64,000 nucleotides of DNA from Acidicapsa dinghuensis (lineage in GTDB: Bacteria > Acidobacteriota > Terriglobia > Terriglobales > Acidobacteriaceae): positions 248,001 to 312,000 of the forward strand of contig NZ_JAGSYH010000003.1 of the NCBI RefSeq assembly GCF_025685685.1. The letters run 5' to 3'. Shown here piece by piece: positions 45,690 to 53,896 of the stretch. The translations under genes and the position numbers were made by a program. Under the pieces are notes generated by a model that did not search any database, was not told the DNA's origin, and saw only the letters and a program-made list of their open reading frames with translations. Numbering within the stretch: the stretch's first letter is position 1; every line of letters starts with the position of its first letter.

Positions 45690-47843
45690 ATGAATCCATC
45701 GTCTTTCCGGCTTTTGCTGCTACGCTTCGCTTTGCTGCCGATTCTGTGTGTCTGCTTATTTGTCGGCATCCTTAGCTGGCAATTTCATGAAATCGACTTA
45801 CTGCGCACCCAGACGACACAGGCAACTACGCTGACGATTGGAAGCGACCGGCTTCTAAACAGTCTTGTCGATGAAGAGACTGGCGTCAGAGGATTTGCGC
45901 TGTCGGGAAACGCCGCGTTTTTACAGCCTTATCATGCAGCCACTGACCGAATTGACGACGAGTTGGACGCCATTGCCAATGCGGCGGACGGCAAAGCACT
46001 TGTAACCGCCGAATTGCACGAGATACGGCAGGATATTGCCAGCTTTGACAAAGCAAATGAGGCAATCGTCTCGGCGGTACCCGCACATATCGAAGATGCC
46101 GATGCTTTGCTGGCGCAAAAACAGGCGATGGATCGTCTGCGTACCAGGATTCGCAAGCTCGAGAATGAGCAGTCTGCACTACGCCAGCAAGGGCGACAAA
46201 AACTGCTAAAAATGTACGCCGCGCAACCAGTCGTCGCGATCGTTGGCGGAGCACTGGTTGCCATTTTTCTCGTGCTGGATGGAATCGGGCAGTTCCGCAA
46301 ATTATCGAGAGCTTTTGCGGAGCAACTACGAGAGGTTGAGATTCAGCGCAATTCGCTTTCGACAACATTGAGAAGTATTGGCGACGCCGTCATTGTTTGT
46401 GACCAGGACGGGAAAATTACACTATTGAATCCGACCGCAGAAGAACTGACAGGCTGGAGTTCGCTGGAGGCCGTCGGCGAACACTTGGATGCAGTTTTCC
46501 CTATCGTGAATGAGACGAGCCGCAAAAAGGTCGAGAGTCCGGTAGCAAAGGTGTTGCGCACAGGACAGATAGTGGGTCTGGCGAATCACACCGTGTTGAT
46601 TCGGCGCGATGGAAGCGAAATCGCCATCGACGACAGTGGAGCGCCGATTCGTGGCGAGAAAGATGGAATCGCCGGCGTGGTGTTGGTCTTTCGCGATATT
46701 GCGGAGCGCCGCAAAGCAGAGCGAGAACTGGCGCTACGTAACGCGGAGCTTGAATCGCTGCTACACAACTCCCCTATTGGATTTGCCACCTTTGACACCT
46801 CATATCACTATTTACGTGTCAACAAGGCCTTGTCTGATATTGACGGCATTGCGGAAGAAGCCCACCTCGGCAAGCCTTTAAGCGAGATGATGCCTGAGGC
46901 GTTTCCGGTGCTGCAGCCTTTGCTGGACAGTGTTTTGCGCGAAGGAAAGGTGATCCAGCGGGAATTCATTGGACGAAGACCGCAAGACGAAGGCGAGCGC
47001 CAGTGGCTCACGTGGTTTTATCCAGTGTTTGCAGGGGAATCGACGAAACCTGTACTGGCAGGCGCCATCATTCTGGACAACACAGACCGATGGCACGCAC
47101 ACGAAGCACTGGTGCGTACGGAAAAACTGGCTGCCGTGGGACGGCTTGCAGCTTCGATTGCGCATGAAATGAACAACCCGCTGACAAGCGTTACCAATCT
47201 TCTGTACCTGATCGGCTATGATCAGGCGCTCAGCGAATCTACGCGAGGATTTGTAGAGCGGGCCAGCATCGAGTTGGATCGAGTATCCAAGATTGCGACG
47301 CAGACACTGCGATTCGCGCGGCGCACGATGAATCCTGCTCAGGTGAATCTGGAAGAGATTGTCAGCGGGCTCATGCTGCTATTTGGAGGCCGCTTGAATC
47401 AAAGCCAGATTACGGTCAATATCCGCAAACGAAGCACCTCGACGTTTATCGGATATGCCAGCGAAATTATGCAATTGCTTACCAACCTGCTGGGCAATGC
47501 CATCGACGCAATCGGAACTGGTGGCCGCATCACGCTTGCAACGCAGAGCAGCACACATTGGAGCACGGAAACATCATGCGTTGCGGTCTCGGTGGCGGAC
47601 TCCGGTCCTGGAATTCCTGAGAATTTGCGGAAAAAAATCTGGGAGCCGTTCTTTACAACAAAGGCCGATACCGGGACAGGCCTGGGACTGTGGCTGGTGG
47701 AAGAAACGATTCGCAAGAACGGTGGCTGGATTCGCATGCGCACAACATGTAACGAAGTGAGGCACGGCACCGTATTTCGCTTGCTGCTGCCGCTGGAGAT
47801 GCCGCAGATATCGGAAGATGAGGCGACGGTACAGGGGTCGTAA
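45690..47843 (+). CDS. Hybrid-less sensor histidine kinase with CHASE3-like and PAS domains
   Basis: 717-residue membrane sensor kinase. First membrane helix (residues about 8-28), an extracytoplasmic helical region with the CHASE3-type ETGVRGFALSGNAAFLQPY, second helix (YAAQPVVAIVGGALVAIFLV), two PAS-like domains (GDAVIVCDQDGKITLLNPTAEELTG; HNSPIGFATFDTSYHYLRVNKAL), then HisKA with phosphoacceptor His492 in IAHEMNNPLTSV, and a HATPase_c domain with N box LLTNLLGNAIDAI, GPGIPENLR and GTGLGLWLVE. No receiver or Hpt domain is attached and no response regulator gene is adjacent, so its partner is elsewhere. ATG 45690 has AAGG upstream. Confidence 0.93.
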   Translation: MNPSSFRLLLLRFALLPILCVCLFVGILSWQFHEIDLLRTQTTQATTLTIGSDRLLNSLVDEETGVRGFALSGNAAFLQPYHAATDRIDDELDAIANAADGKALVTAELHEIRQDIASFDKANEAIVSAVPAHIEDADALLAQKQAMDRLRTRIRKLENEQSALRQQGRQKLLKMYAAQPVVAIVGGALVAIFLVLDGIGQFRKLSRAFAEQLREVEIQRNSLSTTLRSIGDAVIVCDQDGKITLLNPTAEELTGWSSLEAVGEHLDAVFPIVNETSRKKVESPVAKVLRTGQIVGLANHTVLIRRDGSEIAIDDSGAPIRGEKDGIAGVVLVFRDIAERRKAERELALRNAELESLLHNSPIGFATFDTSYHYLRVNKALSDIDGIAEEAHLGKPLSEMMPEAFPVLQPLLDSVLREGKVIQREFIGRRPQDEGERQWLTWFYPVFAGESTKPVLAGAIILDNTDRWHAHEALVRTEKLAAVGRLAASIAHEMNNPLTSVTNLLYLIGYDQALSESTRGFVERASIELDRVSKIATQTLRFARRTMNPAQVNLEEIVSGLMLLFGGRLNQSQITVNIRKRSTSTFIGYASEIMQLLTNLLGNAIDAIGTGGRITLATQSSTHWSTETSCVAVSVADSGPGIPENLRKKIWEPFFTTKADTGTGLGLWLVEETIRKNGGWIRMRTTCNEVRHGTVFRLLLPLEMPQISEDEATVQGS

Positions 47844-47955
47844 TCAAAACGGCTAAATCGACCGGGCCGGCAGCGAATCTACAATCGAGAGAGAAGTCGA
47901 TTCTCAGTTTCAATGAGCGCGGCACATGTCTGCGCAAAGGTTTTAGCTCATCATC

Positions 47956-48747
47956 ATGACATTTGACTCATTGCTACACCGTTTAACAGTGGCCTGCGCC
48001 GTTGCGCGTGAGGCTGGGATGCTGCAGAAGCGGCGCTTTCTCAATCGCGAGGCGATGATCTACAAGTTCAAAGGGCCGCAGGACTATCTGACAGCCACGG
48101 ATGGCGAAGTCGAAAAGCTAATCCGCGAGCGTTTGCTCGAGGCTTTTCCGAACGATACTGTTCTCGGTGAAGAAGAAGGCGGCAAGGTGAGCGATGCGAC
48201 GTGGGTGGTGGACCCTATCGATGGGACATCGAACTTTGCACGAGGCATTGCGCACTTCTGCGTTTCGATTGCGTTTGTCGATAAAGGGGAAGCCGCCATC
48301 GGCGTGATTTATCAGCCGATGCTCGATGAACTCTTTGCAGCCGCCAAAGGACATGGCGCAACGCTGAATGGTGAGCCGATCCATGTATCGAAGACGGCTA
48401 AATTGGAACAATCACTGTTGGAGGTAGGCCGCGCGGCGCGGCAGCCACAGGCTGGCTATCTTGCAATGCTCGATAAGGTGATGGCGACAGGCGCAGGCAT
48501 CCGCGGCGCAGGCTCAGGTGCGCTGGCTGTGGCTAATGTTGCAGCGGGGCGCGTGGATGGATGTTATGAGACGCACATGTATTCGTGGGATTGCCTGGCC
48601 GGGCTGGTGATGGTGAAGGAAGCCGGTGGCCGGATCAATGATTTTCTGGCAGGCGATGGACTCACAAAAGGGAACCTGATCTTTGCAGCAGCGCCGGGAA
48701 TTGCGGAGGAGCTTGCCTCGGTAGTTAGCGTATCGCTGAGCAACTAG
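47956..48747 (+). CDS. suhB: Inositol monophosphatase family protein (SuhB-like)
   Basis: Metal-dependent phosphatase of 263 residues that removes phosphate from inositol monophosphate or related sugar phosphates. Signature motifs: EEEGG (metal-binding Glu), VVDPIDGTSNFARGIAHFCVS (DPIDGT) and YSWDCLAGLVMVKEAGGRI near the C-terminus (metal-binding Asp in WDCLAG). Length and layout match IMPase/SuhB. In E. coli SuhB also binds NusA in rRNA antitermination; no such role can be inferred here. ATG 47956 lacks a clear ribosome-binding site. Stands alone after the kinase gene. Confidence 0.93.
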   Translation: MTFDSLLHRLTVACAVAREAGMLQKRRFLNREAMIYKFKGPQDYLTATDGEVEKLIRERLLEAFPNDTVLGEEEGGKVSDATWVVDPIDGTSNFARGIAHFCVSIAFVDKGEAAIGVIYQPMLDELFAAAKGHGATLNGEPIHVSKTAKLEQSLLEVGRAARQPQAGYLAMLDKVMATGAGIRGAGSGALAVANVAAGRVDGCYETHMYSWDCLAGLVMVKEAGGRINDFLAGDGLTKGNLIFAAAPGIAEELASVVSVSLSN

Positions 48748-48834
48748 TATGCTCTGGCACACTAGCTCCAGCTTTGGCCGTGAGATATGGCATCTCATTT
48801 GCTGAGTGCGGCGACGCTGCGCCGAGGAGTTGTG

Positions 48835-49152
48835 ATGACCAAGGCTGCCAGGCAATCAAGTTCCACGAAGAAGCGCTGGGTTAAGGATGTCAAGACGGAT
48901 TCGACTCATCCGCCTGAAGGTCTGTTTACCAAGGATCCAGAGACGATTGCCAGAACGCTGGCATCGAAAAAGGTTTCTCCGAAAGGGCCTGCTTCGGGGC
49001 TGCGCATGCTCACCTACTTCATCAATCGTGGCGGAAAAGGATTGAGTGCATCGCGGCGGAAAGAACTGGAAAAGGCGAAAGAGTTGCTTTCGGAGCGAGT
49101 TCATCCTGAAGAGGCTTCCACGCACAGAAAAGCGCACAAGAGAAGCGCCTGA
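48835..49152 (+). CDS. DUF3175-family small basic protein
   Basis: 105-residue, Lys-rich protein of the DUF3175 type: KKRWVKDVKTDSTHPPEGLFTKDPETIARTLAS, then LRMLTYFINRGGKGLSASRRKELEKAK. The pattern (W..DV, GLFT, MLTYFINRAGK.L...R...LE.AK) is shared by small bacterial proteins of unknown function, often near DNA- or plasmid-related genes. ATG 48835 has GAGGAG seven bases upstream; an in-frame ATG at 48787 lacks support. Lies 46 bases before the YedK-like gene and so is probably co-transcribed with it. Basic charge suggests nucleic-acid binding, which is inference. Confidence 0.78.
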   Translation: MTKAARQSSSTKKRWVKDVKTDSTHPPEGLFTKDPETIARTLASKKVSPKGPASGLRMLTYFINRGGKGLSASRRKELEKAKELLSERVHPEEASTHRKAHKRSA

Positions 49153-49198
49153 GCCGGCGGTAATCTAAAAGGAGAGAAGGTAGAGATACTGGCGGAAG

Positions 49199-49987
49199 AT
49201 GTGCGGTCGATTTCAGCGGCGGCTCGATAAGAAACAGATGATGGAAGCGTTTGGGCTTGGTGCGCTGGAAGAGATGGACGTCAGCCTGGAAGTGGGCCTG
49301 GCCCCGAACTACAACGCTGCTCCCGGATCGATGCATCCGGTTGTCGTATGGGATGACGACTTTGGCATGCGAGCGTTGCGCATGATGTATTGGCGATTTC
49401 TACCCCCCTATTGCACCGATCCGAAAAAGTTCAATTGGAGTACGTTGCACGCGGGCGCGGAGAATCTGCTGTCGAGCACGATGTGGAAGAAGGCTTTTCA
49501 ATATCGCCGATGCCTGATCCCGGCGGACTCGTTTGTTGAGTGGAAGACGATCGACAAAAAAGCTAGCAAGAAGACGCTGAAGCTGCCGTTCTTATTTGCG
49601 TTAAAGACTGGCGATCCTTTTGGCATCGGAGGGATTTGGCAGCATTGGCGCTCTCCTGATGGGAAAACCCGGATGGACACCTTTGCGGTTGTCACCGTCG
49701 AGCCGAACGAGATCGTCCACGATATGACGGATCACGACCGGATGCCGCTGCTGATTGAAAAGAAGGATTACGAGCGCTGGCTGCAAGGCGGAGATGTCGA
49801 ACGACCACCCGTGGATCTGCTTCGGCCGTTCGATGCCGACAAGATGAAGGCGTGGCGGGTTGGGACTTCAATCAATAGTGTGCGCAATAACGATCCCAGT
49901 CTGATTACTCCAGATGACACTCCCGAGCCTGGCGACGACGAAGGTGGGGAATCTTCGAATGGATCAGGGCAAATGGGATTGTTCTGA
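49199..49987 (+). CDS. yedK: SOS-response-associated peptidase (YedK/HMCES)
   Basis: SRAP-domain protein that covalently traps abasic sites in single-stranded DNA via its N-terminal cysteine. 262 residues beginning MCGRFQ, so Cys2 is exposed after Met removal. Other conserved parts are NYNAAPGSMHPVVVW (Asn of the active site), RRCLIPADSFVEWK (Glu), and HDRMPLLIEKKDYERWL (His). All residues expected for the thiazolidine crosslink chemistry are present. An Asp/Glu/Gly-rich tail of about 25 residues ends the protein. ATG 49199 has GGAAG close upstream. Paired with the DUF3175 gene. Confidence 0.96.
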   Translation: MCGRFQRRLDKKQMMEAFGLGALEEMDVSLEVGLAPNYNAAPGSMHPVVVWDDDFGMRALRMMYWRFLPPYCTDPKKFNWSTLHAGAENLLSSTMWKKAFQYRRCLIPADSFVEWKTIDKKASKKTLKLPFLFALKTGDPFGIGGIWQHWRSPDGKTRMDTFAVVTVEPNEIVHDMTDHDRMPLLIEKKDYERWLQGGDVERPPVDLLRPFDADKMKAWRVGTSINSVRNNDPSLITPDDTPEPGDDEGGESSNGSGQMGLF

Positions 49988-50205
49988 TACTTTCAGTTCC
50001 AAGTCCAAACGGACGGAACTTCCTACGCAAAATTTCGTAATATATTTCTGGATTTTTGCTAACCGGCGGCATTATCCAGCGTCTTGACGCCAGTTCTAAA
50101 TAAGCTTCTCGTTTCTATCTCTTCCCTTTTCTGGGTTTTGCAAGTTAACCGTGGGGCCTTCAGTAGCGTTGTAGTTGTCGAGGGAGTCCTGCGCCTGCAT
50201 AAGGC

Positions 50206-52701
50206 ATGACAGGCATCCGGTTTCATCTGCCATTTTTCATTCGGGGGTGGGTTGTGGGAGATCTTCGCGGGGACCTGAAGCATGCCTTGCACATGTTCAT
50301 TAAGAATCCCGGCTTTACGCTGGCGGTAGTTGCCGCGCTGGCGCTCGGGATTGGGGCCGATACAGCGATCTTTTCCGTGGTGAATGCGGTGCTGCTAAAG
50401 CCGCTTACCTATCCGGAACCGGATCGGATTGTGCAAATTCTGTTGACTGGCCCAGGTGGCGAAGGACCGGGAGCCTCGGCCACGAAGCTGCATGTTTGGG
50501 AAGAACAAACCAGCGTCTTTCAGGATGTGACCGGATATGACTTCGGCGGCGGTATGAACTTGACCGGCTCGATTCCGGAGCAGGTGCATGGAGTTCATGT
50601 GACTGAGCCCTACTTCCGGGTTTTTGGCGCGAACTTCATTCTGGGGCGCGGATTTACCAAACAAGAGGACAGACCCAACGGCGGCAATGTCGTTGTGTTG
50701 AGCGGAGGGCTATGGAAGCGCCGCTTTGGAAGCGATCCGAATATCGTGGGCAAGGCGATTCAGATTGCGAATTTGCCATACACAGTGGTGGGTGTCGTCA
50801 ACACTGATTTCTACACTGACCCGCCAGCGGATCTCTGGGTGCCGTATCAGTTCGATCCGAACACGACGGACCAGGCACATTACTTTGTTGCCGCAGCACG
50901 AATGAAACCCGGCGTAACTCTTTCGCAGGTGCAAGCGCAGTTGAAGCTGGCTGCGGTGGAGTTTAACCGGAAGTATCCGGGAGCGAATCCGCGTGGCGGT
51001 TTTGATGCGCAGTTGCTCAAAGACTCGGTCGTGAGCTATGTGCGTTCATCGCTGATGGTGCTGATCGGAGCCGTCAGTTTTGTACTGCTGATTGCCTGCG
51101 CGAACGTAGCGAATCTGCTGATGGTGCGAGCAGCCAGCCGCAGCCGCGAGTTCGCGATTCGTGTCGCGCTAGGGGCAAAACGCGGAAGGATTGTCCGGCA
51201 ATTGCTGACGGAAAGCGTATTACTGGCTCTTACCGGGGGGCTGATCGGGCTGGTGCTTGGCATGACAGGGGTGCATGCACTGCTGGCCCTGAGCCCCGGA
51301 GGTATTCCACGCATCGGCGAGAAAGGCGCTGACGTCGGGCTGGACTGGCGTGTGGCGCTCTTCACGCTTGGCATCTCTGTTTTGACAGGCGTCCTGTTTG
51401 GCCTTGTACCCGCGCTCCAGGCATCGAAGCCGGACTTAAACAGCTCAATGAAAGAGTCGAGCCGAGGATCGGGCGCGAGCGTGCGGCATAACAAGCTACG
51501 GTCGCTACTGGTAATAAGCGAGGTTTCGCTGGCGCTGGTGCTGCTGGTCGGCGCTTCACTGCTGATCCGCACATTTGTAGCGCTACGCGCGGTTGATCCC
51601 GGGTTTAATGCGCACAACGTATGGACAGCGGAGATGGCGCTGAATGGACCACAGTTCGAGAAGACTGCTGGGGTTGCGCAGGTGATTCGCGAAGGACGTC
51701 AGCAGCTGGAGGCAACACCTGGAGTCATCTCGGCTGGAGCAACGAATGCCATGCCACTGGAGGGTGGATTCGGCCTCCCCTTCACGATCGTCGGACGGCC
51801 AAACAACGGGGAACCGGAAGGAGCGGGATGGATGGCGGTCTCTTCCGGTTTCTTCGGCTCCTTCAAAATTCCGATTTTGCGTGGTCGCGACTTTACCGAC
51901 AACGACACCGCCGCTTCGCAAGGCGTCGCAATTATCAACGAAGCAATGGCCAAGCACTACTGGAAGAACGGTGAGAACCCCGTCGGGCAGCAGATTGTGA
52001 TCGGGCATGGGGTCGGACCAGAATTCGAAGAGCCAGCGCGGTTGATTGTAGGAGTTGTTGGCGATGTGCGGGATGGAGGCTTGAATCGCGATCCGGAGCC
52101 GAAGATGGTGGTGCCACTGGCGCAGATGACTGACGGGCTGACACAGCTTAATTCAAAGGTCGCGCCTATCTCATGGGTAGTGCGAACACAGCTCGATCCG
52201 CACCAGATGACGAAGCAATTGACGGAAGTGCTACGCAAGGCAAGCGGCGGATTCCCAATAGCTCACGTCAAGAGCATGGATGAGATCGTCATCGCTTCGA
52301 CTGAGCGGCAGGATTTCAACATGCTGCTGTTGAGCATCTTTGGCGGGTCTGCGCTGGTGCTGGCGGCTATCGGTATTTACGGCTTGATGGCGTATTCAGT
52401 GCAGCAGCGGACACAAGAGATCGGAATTCGCATGGCGATGGGAGCAGACCGCGGGCGGATTACCAAAATGGTAGTCTGGCAAGGCATGCGGCTGACACTA
52501 GCAGGAGTGGTAATTGGCGTCGGCGCGGCCTTTGGGCTCACACACCTTATCGCTTCCCTGCTATACGGGGTCAAGAAATGGGATCCCGGTGTATTTGTCG
52601 CGGTGCCGTTGATCCTGAGCGCCGTGGCACTCATAGCAGTATGGCTGCCGGCGCTGCGGGCTTCGAAGCTGAATCCAATGGAGGCCCTCAGAACGGAATA
52701 A
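50206..52701 (+). CDS. ADOP-family ABC transporter permease
   Basis: 831-residue acidobacterial duplicated orphan permease: a fusion of two MacB/FtsX-type permease halves. Residues about 20-440 begin [32 protein letters not shown], followed by a MacB-like periplasmic domain ([14 protein letters not shown] and [18 protein letters not shown]) and FtsX helices ([31 protein letters not shown]); the second half (residues about 445-831) repeats the pattern and ends [38 protein letters not shown]. Members are assumed to work in MacB-like efflux but lack a linked ATPase. A GTG at 50254 near the family's usual start is possible. Convergent with the LuxR gene by six bases. Confidence 0.93.
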   Translation: MTGIRFHLPFFIRGWVVGDLRGDLKHALHMFIKNPGFTLAVVAALALGIGADTAIFSVVNAVLLKPLTYPEPDRIVQILLTGPGGEGPGASATKLHVWEEQTSVFQDVTGYDFGGGMNLTGSIPEQVHGVHVTEPYFRVFGANFILGRGFTKQEDRPNGGNVVVLSGGLWKRRFGSDPNIVGKAIQIANLPYTVVGVVNTDFYTDPPADLWVPYQFDPNTTDQAHYFVAAARMKPGVTLSQVQAQLKLAAVEFNRKYPGANPRGGFDAQLLKDSVVSYVRSSLMVLIGAVSFVLLIACANVANLLMVRAASRSREFAIRVALGAKRGRIVRQLLTESVLLALTGGLIGLVLGMTGVHALLALSPGGIPRIGEKGADVGLDWRVALFTLGISVLTGVLFGLVPALQASKPDLNSSMKESSRGSGASVRHNKLRSLLVISEVSLALVLLVGASLLIRTFVALRAVDPGFNAHNVWTAEMALNGPQFEKTAGVAQVIREGRQQLEATPGVISAGATNAMPLEGGFGLPFTIVGRPNNGEPEGAGWMAVSSGFFGSFKIPILRGRDFTDNDTAASQGVAIINEAMAKHYWKNGENPVGQQIVIGHGVGPEFEEPARLIVGVVGDVRDGGLNRDPEPKMVVPLAQMTDGLTQLNSKVAPISWVVRTQLDPHQMTKQLTEVLRKASGGFPIAHVKSMDEIVIASTERQDFNMLLLSIFGGSALVLAAIGIYGLMAYSVQQRTQEIGIRMAMGADRGRITKMVVWQGMRLTLAGVVIGVGAAFGLTHLIASLLYGVKKWDPGVFVAVPLILSAVALIAVWLPALRASKLNPMEALRTE

Positions 52702-52707
52702 ACGGCT

Positions 52708-53427
52708 TTATGTGCCCGTACGAGTGATGCTTTGGACCTTTGAGGATCTGCCACCGCCAGCGGATCCAGCGCTTTCCTCCGCTTCGATGCGGCTGCCTAC
52801 ATCGGCTGCCGCCTCGGCCAGCACGCGATGATGCAGGGTGAAGAGCGCCAGCTCCAGGCGATCGCTTACTCCTGTTTTGTCATAGATGGAGCGCAGGTAG
52901 TTCTTGATGACCTGCTCGGTGGTCTTGAGGCGATTTGCAATCTCGCGATTCTTGCACCCCTGCACGATGAGCGCGACAATGCGCATCTCTTTGGGCGTAA
53001 GACGGTCGCGCACGCGGATGCCGACGAGATCCTGCTCGGGAGCGTCAGTTACGCGTGTATGCACCGGCAGCCATGTTTCGCCGGCGCAAACCTTGCGAAC
53101 ACACTCGACCAACGCAGCGCCGGTAGAGTTGCGCTGGATAACGCCGCGGAAACCAAGCTGCATGTAGCTCGTGGGAATCTCGGAATTTTCGGCAATGACA
53201 ATGCCTCGGCTGTTCACCGATTCCAGTAGAGGTCTGAGGCGGGAATAGTCGGCTCTCAGTGCCGAAGCGAAAATGACGATGGCATGCGGAAAAGTCGTGA
53301 TGGCATGCATCATGCGTTCCGCGTCAGAACACTGCGCAATGATGCGAAAATCGTCGTCCGCGGCAAGCACTTTGGCTGTGCCGGCGCGAAAAATGGCCTG
53401 GGAGTCCGCGAGTATGATCTTGTTCAT
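52708..53427 (-). CDS. LuxR/NarL-type regulator with a degenerate (pseudo-)receiver
   Basis: 239-residue DNA-binding protein with an N-terminal receiver-like domain (about 1-120) and a C-terminal LuxR helix-turn-helix (about 140-205: DRLTPKEMRIVALIVQGCKNREIANRL, TTEQVIKNYLRSIYDKTGVSDRLELAL). The receiver lacks the phosphoacceptor Asp: the strand HAIVIFASAL has Phe53/Ala54 at that place. The acidic pair near the start is reduced to Asp8-Ser9 (ILADSQ), and the conserved Lys is Arg99 (GVIQRNS). Phosphorylation-dependent activation is thus unlikely. C-terminal tail is Ser/Gly-rich. ATG 53427. Only six bases separate it from the convergent ADOP stop. Confidence 0.9.
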   Translation of the reverse strand: MNKIILADSQAIFRAGTAKVLAADDDFRIIAQCSDAERMMHAITTFPHAIVIFASALRADYSRLRPLLESVNSRGIVIAENSEIPTSYMQLGFRGVIQRNSTGAALVECVRKVCAGETWLPVHTRVTDAPEQDLVGIRVRDRLTPKEMRIVALIVQGCKNREIANRLKTTEQVIKNYLRSIYDKTGVSDRLELALFTLHHRVLAEAAADVGSRIEAEESAGSAGGGRSSKVQSITRTGT

Positions 53428-53605
53428 TGCCCCTGCTTAAAGCATTTTTCGAATTACTGTGATCTTTCCCAAAGTGCACCCAGGTGAATTTCTCGTGAGG
53501 AAAAATCCACTCCGTCGTTTCTTTGGTCTACACCAATTCAGAAAATGCGTTAGTTTCCGGTTCTACATCCGGAGCCAGCCCGAAAACTCCTTCGCACGCA
53601 AAGAC

Positions 53606-53623
53606 CCGCTCACACCTGAGCGG
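53606..53623. promoter_or_regulatory. Perfect hairpin in divergent regulatory region
   Basis: Inverted repeat CCGCTCA / TGAGCGG, seven base pairs with a CACC loop. It could be a regulator-binding site or a leader hairpin. Sits about 180 bases before the downstream kinase-operon gene and about 270 bases before the LuxR start codon. Confidence 0.55.
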
Positions 53624-53644
53624 CGTTGCAGTGAGAAGATTTCC

Positions 53645-53656
53645 CCCTTAAATGGG
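53645..53656. promoter_or_regulatory. Possible LuxR/NarL-type operator
   Basis: Near-palindrome CCC-TTAAAT-GGG inside CCCCCTTAAATGGGTA. The minus-strand reading TACCCAT matches the NarL heptamer consensus (TACYYMT), and a second imperfect heptamer faces it with a 2-base gap. Binding by the adjacent LuxR protein is inference only. Confidence 0.3.
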
Positions 53657-53896
53657 TATATCGGCGGTAGGCGTAACAACTTTGCATTTGTTTTAATCTG
53701 CGACATCCAGGGACTAGATATGTCTCTTTGGTAAGCGCTTTTCCTATCCTGCGCCCATTTTCGTAACCTTACCAGCCGCCTTTAGAGTACGGCACGTTGC
53801 TGGATTTGCCAACCATAGGATTTCCAGAATGTTGCGCCAGACCTCGACAAGCTGGGGTTGCCTCAGCCGCGCTACCATCTAAACTGGATTTCAGAT

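Larger units (their letters stand above)
53428..53896. other. Structured divergent intergenic region
   Basis: 469 bases between two divergent signalling genes, the longest gene-free stretch of the window. It contains a perfect hairpin (see 53606-53623), a short inverted repeat CCC-TTAAAT-GGG at 53645-53656 resembling a NarL/LuxR-type operator, and GTAGGCGTAACAAC next to it. No open frame here has coding character. The promoters of both genes should lie in this region. Confidence 0.55.

Noticed and set aside
53586-53690. Resemblance to a GEMM-type c-di-GMP riboswitch (GCACGCAAAGACCC and GGTAGGCG stretches)
   Set aside because: The required pairing and order of conserved elements are not met; only short words match.
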